Shown here: in pieces, positions 55,638-64,000 of the stretch | Layout of the letters: each line of letters begins with the position of its first letter | Numbering within the stretch: position 1 is the stretch's first letter | Origin: Litoditis marina | Lineage: Eukaryota > Nematoda > Chromadorea > Rhabditida > Rhabditidae | NCBI GenBank assembly: GCA_964036275.1 | Contig: OZ038437.1 | Coordinates: 10,249,960-10,313,959 of the forward strand | Direction: 5' to 3' | Length of the DNA: 64,000 nucleotides | Position numbers and translations under genes: made by a program | The notes under the pieces: generated by a model | What the model was told of the DNA's origin: nothing | The model's database searches: none | The model's input: only the letters and a program-made list of their open reading frames with translations

Positions 55638-58600
55638 TTAGTGTTGATTTTCTGGCACACTGAGTATTTCTTTTCTGAGTATTTCACGCACCGTTTGGCA
55701 GATAAGTTCAGTGGTTGTTACAACAGTAGTGGTGTCCGGTACCTTGAAATCATGAAATTGTTCAAAGAAAAACTTGATAGTGGTGGAGGCAAAACATATC
55801 ACTCACACTTCTCAGACCTATTTTTTGTTTCCTTCCTATTCTATTTACACTATGAATAGGTTAACTAAAGCGTTGTTTTTGTTCCATGATATTGTTCACT
55901 TGATCTCGTGTCAAGTAACAGAGATGCTCAGTAATTTACTCACAGTTGGTTTTGGTGTTGTAGTTGTAACAGTAGTAGAAGTGGTGGTTGGTTTTGATGT
56001 AGTTGTAGCGGGTGTAGTAGTAGTAGTGGTAGGTTCCTTAAAATTGTGAAATTGATCAAGGAAAGACTTGATTGTGGTGAAGGCGAAACATTCACTCACA
56101 CTTCTCCTATCTATGTATCTGTTTCCGTTCTACTATATTTATACTGTCAATAGGTTCACTGAAGCATTCTTCTTGTTCCATGACATGGTTCACTCGATCT
56201 CGTGTTGGTTTCAAGTAACTTAAATCATTAGTAGTTTACTCACAGTTGGTTTTGGTGTTGTAGTTGTAACAGTAGTAGAAGTGGTGGTTGGTTTTGATGT
56301 AGTTGGAGCGGGTGTAGTAGTAGTAGTGGTGGTAGGTTTCTTGAAATTGTGAAATTGATCAAGGAAAGACTTGATTGTGGTGAAGGCGAAACATTCACTC
56401 ACACTTCTCCTATCTATGTATCTGTTTCCGTTCTACTATATTTATACTGTCAATAGGTTCACTGAAGCATTCTTCTTGTTCCATGACATGGTTCACATGA
56501 TCTCGTGTGAATTCCAAGTAACAGAGATGCTCAGTAGTTCACTCACAGTTGGTTTTGGTGTTGTAGTTGTAGTTGTAACAGTAGTGGAAGTGGTGGTAGG
56601 TTCGGTTGTAGTTGGAACGGTTGTTGTGCTAGTGGTAGACTCGGTGGTAGGAACAGGGATATTGGACTTTTGGGTGTCCTTTTGAAATAAACGGTGAAAA
56701 TTAGATAGAACACGTATTATTATACGTTTTTCACCAACATCACGTTTATTCGTTGCTTCGACTCCATGTCATTTTCTTTCTCATAATTTCAATTTTTTTA
56801 AACATTGCTCCGATAGGGGTGTCGCATCCTTTAATGTGGGAAGTGACGTGTTGAATGGAGAATAAATCTATCAAACCCAAACACAAAAGTACATGATGAT
56901 TTATTACTTTGCTGACGTTAAGACTGACGTTTTTTTTGTCTTCAGAGCCTAAGAAAGGGCATCATTGAACACGCCAAAATGAGCTCGATACAGACGCACA
57001 GGAATTCAACTTGAACGTATTCCGATTGGCAGAAGCATGACTGACTTAAATCCAACAACACCTGTATTGATTTAAGGAACAACAAAATAACCGAGTGAAG
57101 GTGAGAAGCGGCGCAATTTGGAGCACACTACTTAACTGAATCGGCTCACTGAGGGTATGAGGTGCGTGGAAATTGGAACGCACTCGTTTATATTGTTCAT
57201 TGTATAATATTCAGATTCGACATATATTCAAACATCTCCTGGCAGTGGTTGTGCAAGAAACATTCTTCTCTACTTTAAGAAATGAACTCGATCGGAGGAA
57301 CCGTGAGTCATACTTTACGTAGGGTTTCTCGAAGGTACCAAATAATTGTTTCGAATCATTGATAACCAAAACAAAACCTATTTTGATACAAAGGAACCGG
57401 ACTAACCGTAGTTTCACAGATATATCGAAACGAAAGTCTTTGGTCGCAGTAGTGAACGAACCATTCGGGCTCGGCACATTCTTGGATGAGCTGAATTCAC
57501 ACCTCAGAATTCATGAATAGATTATAAAAAATGCGAATTGTTCATCAGGCGGCGTTGCACTCCTTACAAAAGTTCATGAGATCACTTCAGCTATTAGCCC
57601 GAGTTTTTCCTGAGATTCTATTGATTGCTATGCTACAACACCAAGAGTTTATGAGTAGCTCATGAGGTAGCCCCTTAGGAACTTATATGAACTTCTCATG
57701 AGGTACATCTACTTTCAGCATTTGTTTCTTTTTGGCAGAATTGTAACACCGTGTGCTAGAAGATTCCGACTTTTTCCTCCCATCCTGCGTCTCCTCAAAC
57801 GTACACTACTTTTCTCCTCATACATCCCGCCGGGAATTGTGTTACAACAAATAGTGAGGCAGAACGAGATACGCAAAATGAGATGAAGGTGCCGGTATCT
57901 TTTAGCATACGTTCTCAGAGTAAAGTGTATACAAAACACAATTCTCTAGTTCTACACACAATACCTAGTTTCACACAATACAGACCATTTCACTATGGTG
58001 AATAATATATGACCTAACATTGAGGCACAAAAAATTAGTTTCGGTGAGAAGTTAACGTTACTATTTTATGGAATCACTCGGCCTGATTGAATGTCATTTG
58101 AGTTATTTTTCTCATTGGAATTACCTTCCCACTGGTTGTACTTCGAGCTGCGGGACGAAAAAACAAAACTTTCTCTCACCTGACCACAGGCAACTGCACC
58201 ATAATCCGGGGCCGGTGAATCATTGCCCCAAAATTGAAAACCGACTGGAGTCCCGTCTGTCCAACCCAGGTCTTCGGCAGAGTTGTTGACCTGGACACCA
58301 ATCCAGGGACTGTATTCACGACGCGGGATCGTGGACGTGATTGCATCTGAAACTGTTGAATATCTGGAATCGAAGACTTGTGTGCGTACACATCGGAAAG
58401 TGAGACATACAGTCACCTTTCCGTTAGCGACAACTCAAAACTCACTAATGACAAAGTCATTTTCTTCCGCTGATGTAATAGAGACCAGATGACCGCCTTT
58501 GCCCACACATAACGCTTCCGCTTCGTGGGCAGATATCATAGATTCCTCCTCGAACCGCTAAAAAACGACAAGTTGTTTTCTCTCTTCCCGACCTTTGAAT

Positions 58601-59139
58601 CGAGCGGCCAGAGAAGCCAGAACTGAGATGTCAATGTTTAAGCGTGTTTATGATCGTTGAACTAGCATTCGACATATCAATGGGAGATGGAGCAAGTATG
58701 CTGGTTCCCAGAATCTCTAATGACATGTCTGGTTAAAATCAAAGTCTATGAGGAAATTTAGAGGGCCGCGTTTAATCTAGTTCGCTACCTCAAATAGTGA
58801 CTCAAGAAATCTCCAATATTGCTGCAGTTTGCATTACATAATACTTTTTTCAAAAACCTGTATTTGTTTCAGTGGGGACGGAGATGAAAGAAGAAGTTTC
58901 AAGCTGGGTGAGAACTGAACTGGAAGCAGTATCATCATGTTGACTCACTTTCTTGCATTGCTGTTTGCAGTAAAATAATGTACTGAAAATATAGAAAAAA
59001 TGCAGAGGAAGTGGGATTTACTCACCTTGTAGCAACTCTTTTCGAAAGGTTCCCAACCATCTTTGCAGGCTTTCGTATGTGGTGTGAACCACAGTACGAG
59101 AAGAAGAACAGTGAAGCTCATCTCGGAATGAAGCCCCAT
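55638..59139 (-). CDS. Secreted C-type lectin-like protein L2 (8 exons)
   Basis: Minus-strand exons: 59026-59139, 58446-58557, 58180-58346, 57407-57490, 56547-56678, 56244-56339, 55944-56036, 55638-55742 (TAA); 300 aa, all phases agree. Residues 1-24 form a signal peptide (MGLHSEMSFTVLLLVLWF). The lectin domain follows: CKDGWEPFEKSCYK, AEALCVGKGGHLVSI, PWIGV, GWTDGTP, a CGQ cysteine, WFVHYCDQRLSFRYICE. As in L1, no EPN/QPD or WND motif is seen. Exons 5-7 encode a Thr/Pro-rich, probably O-glycosylated linker of about 107 residues. Exons 6 and 7 are a tandem copy with their introns. Exon 8 encodes a hydrophilic tail (ICQTVREILRKEIL). Exons 1 and 2 have exactly the same lengths (114 and 112 nt) as in L1. 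Confidence 0.88.
55941..56545 (-). repeat. Tandem duplication of linker exons of L2
   Basis: A unit of 300-303 bp (exon plus intron) is repeated. 55941-56243 and 56244-56545 match almost base for base, including the intron words GTGTGAGTGAATGTTTCGCC and CTTGATCAATTTCACAATTT. The next linker exon (56547-56678) begins with the same words, and eroded relatives extend to 55742. Confidence 0.8.
57751..57911. repeat. MITE-like long palindrome, CTAGAAGATCCCGAC family, in L2 intron 3
   Basis: Bounded by TGTGCTAGAAGATTCCGAC and GCCGGTATCTTTTAGCATAC. The second copy of 19761-19919. Confidence 0.65.
58365..58438 (-). repeat. SINE leader fragment in L2 intron 2
   Basis: The complement reads GGAAAGGTGACTGTATG, TCTCACTTTCCG and TGTGTACGCACACAAGTC, which matches the leader of the SINEs at 6655 and 27883. 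The tRNA-like body and tail are missing. It lies in the intron that corresponds to L1 intron 2. Confidence 0.6.
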
Positions 59140-59171
59140 CTGACTGTATGAGAGAAATCAGTCTTCCACGG

Positions 59172-59179
59172 CTATTTAT
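59172..59179 (-). promoter_or_regulatory. TATA-like box of lectin L2
   Basis: ATAAATAG on the minus strand begins 40 bp before the L2 start codon, the same spacing and word as in L1. Confidence 0.5.
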
Positions 59180-59454
59180 ATGGGCAACGACTTGCTATGA
59201 CAACGACATGTGATAGCTGGAATTCGTTTGATAAGTGATTCTATCAATTCAGCACATAATCCGGCCGACGCAGCTGTATATGTCACATTCTACAGTATAT
59301 TTTGAGTCGAACTGCAAGAAGTTTTTTCTTCTAGAAAATATGAACATGACACAAATTGTTGCATAGAGCAAGCTGTTCGGGGCAAACACACTTCCCATCG
59401 TATAGGGGGTGTCAAATGTATACCCTGGCGGTACACAGCATAATTTTTGAACAG

Positions 59455-59545
59455 CAAATTTCTTGCCTCAGGCGGGGATCGAACCATCGAGCCCACGACC
59501 GACCAGCTCAAAAGCAAAGATGCTATCCACTAGGCCATCTGACCA
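59455..59545 (-). repeat. tRNA-like sequence, possible SINE head
   Basis: The complement contains a perfect A box word GATGGCCTAGTGGATAGC and a B box GATGGTTCGATCCCC, about 45 bp apart. The acceptor arms do not pair convincingly, so a tRNA-derived repeat is preferred over a functional tRNA gene. Confidence 0.45.
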
Positions 59546-60990
59546 ACATTCGGCTGGTAAAATCGCGCTCATAGGTGAACGCAATTAGTGAGAAACGGGC
59601 ACAAAGTAAGTAGCTTGTGAACGTTTTACATGTATCTTTCAGTTCTGTCTTTTTCTTTGACAAAGGAACTAGCAACTTCTTTTTTTGGTTTCGATTACTT
59701 TTGAAATGCACATTATATTCTCTAGTACATTCATGAAAATATATATTTATCATAACATAGATCAGAATATAAAACACATATATTATCATATTATCCTCTT
59801 GGTCTTCCGGCTGACAATCCTTCCCTATATACGAACACCTGAAAAACTATATATGAAAACGCTCAATATCATTTATTCTGCGTGTTTTGCATAATCATGT
59901 ATTTGAGAGCAACAGAAAGTACTCTGAGAGGGCACCGTAGGCTGATTCACTAATGAAAAAGGATGTAAATAAGTGGGCCTAAGTTGCCAACTCCCACTTT
60001 TGAAGAAAAACGGGTGCCTCCTGCCTCCATAAACTATCGAACAAAATCACCCCCGAATTAGGATGTATGAAATAAACGATAAGAAGAAGCAGGAATGGGG
60101 GCATAATCTTGAAATCAAAATAATTGAGAGCGTACCTGTGCAGTGTTACAACTGGTTGTTCTCCTGAGCTGGTGGCCACATCTTCTTTCACTCCCTTTTG
60201 GCGGTCACAATCAGCACTGTTTCAGCCGCAGACTGAAACAGAAATTCATATAAAACATTGATCCATCAATATAAGTTAACACTAAATCAACACGATTGTG
60301 TAGCACGGTAAACTTGCGAAAATACCGATAAAATGTAGTAGACAGCCTATTTAAGCCTTTATTGCGACACAAGAAATATCAATATGTTTCATCTTTTCAT
60401 ATCTTTCAAAGCTATTTAATGTTCAAATGAAATGAACAAATCGAAAGTCATCAATCAATAACTCACCTCTAATAATCAACAACCTCACGGCGGCCGAACA
60501 GCACAGAAAACGATGATTCTATTTCTGGAAGAGAAAGTCTTTTCAATATGATCACGGAAAACAACAACAATTGGAAGGTACACTTCCGAATTTAATAACG
60601 GACTTTTAATTTAATATAATCAGACTGCCATTCTGCCAAAATCAGGCAAATCAGTCCAGTTTTGGTGCAAAATCATAAAATTTGACGAGCTTGTTCTGTG
60701 AAACGGGGTCCTTTTCGTAAGACAGTCACAACTCACTAGTGTCTGCCAAGAAATGATAGCACTAAAGTGAGAGAAGACAAATAAGAACGCGTATCCAATA
60801 GTACAACCTGTCTAATTGGAAAAAGATCAGAAAAAAACCCAACAAAAGGAATTGAAAGAAATAAACTAAAGCATTTCAAAGCAAACTTCAAAATGATAGT
60901 ATGTAAAACTCACAAGCATATTAATCCGTGACGAGAAAAGAGCGATGTGTTTTAGTTGAATCCGATCGCCAGTAACTATCCATGTCGGAT
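59546..60990. other. Sequence without an assigned gene
   Basis: A minus-strand piece at 60137-60222 (complement DCDRQKGVKEDVATSSG, donor GTACGC) has coding character but could not be chained. Otherwise I see AT-rich DNA without recognisable features. Confidence 0.3.
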
Positions 60991-60993
60991 AGA

Positions 60994-61057
60994 ATTCGAG
61001 TAAAGCCTGCAAATTCGCATATATATATATATATATGCGAATTTGCAGGCTTTACTC

Positions 61058-61061
<4 letters not shown>
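60994..61061. repeat. Perfect 68-bp palindrome
   Basis: The left arm starts ATTCGAGTAAAGCCTGC and the right arm ends in its exact complement, with a TA-repeat centre. A long TA microsatellite follows at once. Confidence 0.85.

Positions 61062-61138
<77 letters not shown>
61060..61138. repeat. TA dinucleotide microsatellite
   Basis: About 39 TA units without interruption. The open frames of alternating Tyr-Ile across it are an artefact of the repeat. Confidence 0.95.
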
Positions 61139-61142
<4 letters not shown>

Positions 61143-61339
61143 TAAAACAAAACAACACACACACTAGTGAATGAATGTAGCTCAGATGAATACACACGCT
61201 AGTTACGAATAATTTACGCAAATACAACAATAACCCGAAGCGCGGAATTAACCTAAAGAATAAGAAAGAAAAACGAGAATTTATTTTTTGCAGCGAATGC
61301 TTTGAAACGAGAGGTTTATTAATAATACAAAGTACTTAC

Positions 61340-61439
61340 AAGGTTTACGGGACACAAATTGCAAAGTTAACATACCAAAAATGAAAAGAATGATGGATAA
61401 AGGCAGAAAATATAAAGAAGTGCGAAAAACTGCCGCCAT
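61340..61439 (-). CDS. Possible first exon of a secreted or membrane protein
   Basis: On the minus strand AAAATGG starts a 33-residue frame, MAAVFRTSLYFLPLSIILF then a further hydrophobic stretch, ending CGTAAACCTT before a strong donor GTAAGT (phase 1). It resembles a signal peptide or signal anchor. No following exon was matched in phase, so the gene is unproven. Confidence 0.35.
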
Positions 61440-61575
61440 TTTCGCAGTTTTCCAGCCGAGGAAAAAATGCCGTCGCCGCCAAAATGCCGTCCGCATTTGA
61501 CACAGCACAAGTGACAATTGACCGTAATATAAAATCTATTCCGTAAGCGAAACCTACAACTATGATCAAACTCAA

Positions 61576-64000
61576 AGGTTCCTATTTATAGGTTTCACCT
61601 ATGACGTCACTGTTCTAGCTTTCATTACATTTCTTCTTTCATTATTTGGTTTTGTATTGTGTTTTAGTTCGTTTAAACGAATATTTTGTTATTTTTGACT
61701 ATTTGTGTGGTTATAATTTCTAAAACTAACGTACTGAGTTTTTTTTATATAGCTTTCACCCTTATATATAGCCAAGCTATGTATTTTACCTAGTTGTTTT
61801 TAACCGAATACTTCAAAAAACTAATGAGGTTCTGCATCACTTTTTGAATATGTGTTCAACATCAGTTTTGAGCATCGGTTGACTACTCTAACCGAATGTT
61901 AAACTTATTGTGTACGTTTCCTCTGCATTTCTATGTTAGTTTAATACCATTATTGCATCTTCTCAACGTATTAGACATGTATATAGTCTTTCTTAGTCAG
62001 TCGCTTCATAATAACAACGGACAGTCTCTATCTCAATTCTCTAACGGCCTTTATTATTATAATTCTCAGTTTTGCTCCTTTCAGATGTCATGCGTGCTGT
62101 GATGACGTGGTTCCGTGCTCGTTTAGTCTAATCCTATCTTGAAATGAGGCTCCATGATGTCAGCCAGGCAGAAACTGCATCGATATCGGTAAGTTTATTT
62201 TCTCAATTGTTGTTCTTCTCATTTGGTAGCCAATGAGGTCGAGTAAACCCACTACGCTCGTTTGCCTTCAGCCATACGTACCCCCGAAGTTTAATTTTTA
62301 AATATTGTTTAGCGCAGTAGGTTATTTGCTACTATATATGGACAATTTACAACCTCTCATTCATATACGTCAGTGAGGTTGTTAACCTATGGACAAGTGG
62401 GCAATGGGTATGTTGTATGTAGATGGGGGGGGGGGGGGGGGGGGGAGTTATTCAGTTGGAAGGTTCATCATTGTTCCGAGTGAATACTTCCTTTCGAGGT
62501 ATAGGGTGGGGGAACTAAGATATCAAAACTATACATTTCACGCGACCTACAAATTTTCTTAAGCATGATACCTCATAAACTACCTCTGACCTCATGGTTA
62601 GAATTCTATGGTTTTTTGATTAGCAACCCCTACTTCTTCACAACTCGAGCCCTTCTTAATATGCGAATCACGTTCAAGGTAATCGCTAACCTGTGACCTA
62701 TCTTTAGTAAATAATATGCTTTCCTTAGTAATATTCGGACGGATTACGTTCTTTTGCGTGTTTGCACCTGGAATACTATTTTGTGTAACTGGCAAGGTTT
62801 AATGAGTCTACCAGGGGGATGTAACTATATTTCATTCATTTTGGGTAGTATTATTAAGATATTTTTTATTCTGTGCTGGATTATTCAGGGCGTTTGTATT
62901 ATTATTTACTAATTACTACGCTCTGTGCTTGGTAATTTATCCCTCTCTGAAAAATATTACTTGTTTTTCAAATATTCAGTTCGGCACAGATCAGTCTGGT
63001 GCTACTGTTCCTAAGAAATGTTTTATTAGTTGCGTACCCTAAACGCCTCAGAGTTGTGACTTTTTCAAACAGGGGGGTTTTGCCCTCCCCCTCAGCCATT
63101 ATAAGGGGGTTTTGCCCTTAATTTAGAAAATCGCTAAATCAGACAATTTTTGAGGGGGGGGGGTTTGCCCAAATCTTCGGACCAAAAACGGGGGTTTTCT
63201 CAAAACGCTGAGCATTTAGGGTATGTAGTTGGTAGTTACTTGCTCTTGTACAGGCTGGTTCTATGTTGTTGTGTTCACTTATCTCGTTGGTTGTCTTCTA
63301 TTTCCAGTCTCTGAGCTAGCTGATGTTTAGCGTTAATCTCTAATCTGAATAACCGACGACGGACGATCAGTAGTTGGCTAACTGAAACCTTTTTCTATTT
63401 CAAATAAGTGAAGGTCTTGTATCGAAATAACATACTGTTTCCAACATTTGGAAACAGGTCAGCCGTTTCTTGAATTCTGCTGGCGGTTCGACAACCTCAC
63501 AGATGTTGGGCTATATTTGTTTTTGTATATGTATAGTTAGATAACATAATAGTTAGTGGGTTAGACACGCATTGCGTGCGGCTTTTTTAAAATTAGCACA
63601 CACTATTAGACTGATGAAACGTAGTTTTCTAATACATAGGTAGACCCTTTCCAATAATATGACAGCTGGGTTGCATGATCTGGTCTTGGGTGTTGTGTAA
63701 GGTTAGTGTGTACTCTAAGCATTCACTCACATGAACAAAGTGACTATTTATGGAAAGGCGGCCTGTTTGCGTTAAGGCTCCCGTTAACTGGAAGCAAAAT
63801 GAGATTTATTGAGATACTTGTCTAACCGAGGGATCAAGACCCGCAATGTTGCAAGTTGCAAACATTGTTTTCATCGTTTCCCTAAAGATTGTTGTAGGTG
63901 TTGCTACACGTTACCCCTCAACGCATCAACTAATTGATATGACCCACTAAAATAGCGAGAGCTCCACCAAAGTGGGTGGTCAAATACAAAATTACTACTT
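61576..64000. other. Sequence without an assigned gene
   Basis: A plus-strand ATG near 62143 followed by a TCG/GTAAGT donor at 62190 could be a first exon, but no second exon was matched. A G run lies at about 62426-62446 and an inverted-repeat element at 63035-63223. Otherwise it is AT-rich DNA without recognisable features. Confidence 0.3.
63035..63223. repeat. Inverted-repeat element with GGGGGTTTTGCC units
   Basis: Imperfect inverted ends TACCCTAAACGCCTCAG and CGCTGAGCATTTAGGGTA enclose three GGGGGTTTTGCCC-like units (63068, 63104 and 63158 regions). Non-coding. Confidence 0.5.

Noticed and set aside
55774..56099. Plus-strand Val-rich ORFs
   Set aside because: They are the antisense of the Thr/Pro-rich linker exons of L2.
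59455..59545. Functional tRNA gene
   Set aside because: A and B boxes are good, but I could not pair a seven-base acceptor stem, so it is kept only as a tRNA-like repeat.
60921..61230. Open frames with long alternating Tyr-Ile runs on both strands
   Set aside because: They are translations of the TA microsatellite, not genes.
1..64000. CRISPR arrays, bacterial operons, phage or integron structures
   Set aside because: The window is intron-rich eukaryotic DNA; no regularly spaced repeat/spacer pattern was seen.

Overview
This is eukaryotic genomic DNA. It is AT-rich, and its genes are cut into short exons (about 50-200 bp) with GTAAGT/GTGAGT-type donors and TTTTCAG-type acceptors, separated by introns packed with small inverted-repeat elements. 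That splice style, and the secreted C-type lectin genes with Thr/Pro-rich tails, suggest a nematode (inference; the species cannot be named from the sequence). Almost all long single-frame ORFs here are shadows. The real genes were found by chaining exons whose splice phases agree.

Layout. 1-3.0 kb: copy 1 of a dispersed repeat (R), with a 5'-truncated LINE and a small inverted-repeat element inserted in it. 5.1-9.4 kb (+): secreted C-type lectin gene L1. 10-16.6 kb (+): gene T1, a multi-exon gene with a weak Tudor-like segment. 16.6-31.8 kb: mostly repeats, with a short minus-strand gene at about 21-22 kb and a 3.4-kb foldback transposon with a 9-bp target duplication (26317-29685). 31.87-48.11 kb (+): a 29-exon TONSL (Tonsoku-like) gene. 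48.4-51.4 kb: copy 2 of R, inverted, carrying a small LTR retrotransposon with two apparently identical LTRs and a probable solo LTR. 51.5-54.3 kb (-): T2, a paralogue of T1. 55.6-59.1 kb (-): L2, a paralogue of L1. 59.1-64 kb: repeats, a TA microsatellite and one possible minus-strand first exon.

The main architectural point is an inverted gene-pair duplication: L1>T1> on the left and <T2<L2 on the right, with TONSL between. L1 and L2 share exon count through the lectin domain, exon lengths, intron phases, a TATA-like box about 40 bp from the ATG, and a SINE remnant in the same intron. TONSL acts at replication forks in other animals. The copy here has TPR, linker, ubiquitin-like and LRR parts, but I find no ankyrin repeats, which are the histone-reading module of vertebrate TONSL.

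Limits: first exons of TONSL, T2 and the 21-kb gene, and one or two exons of T1, were not resolved. Exon edges are called by eye from splice consensus and phase. Boundaries of the inverted-repeat families are approximate unless a target duplication is given.
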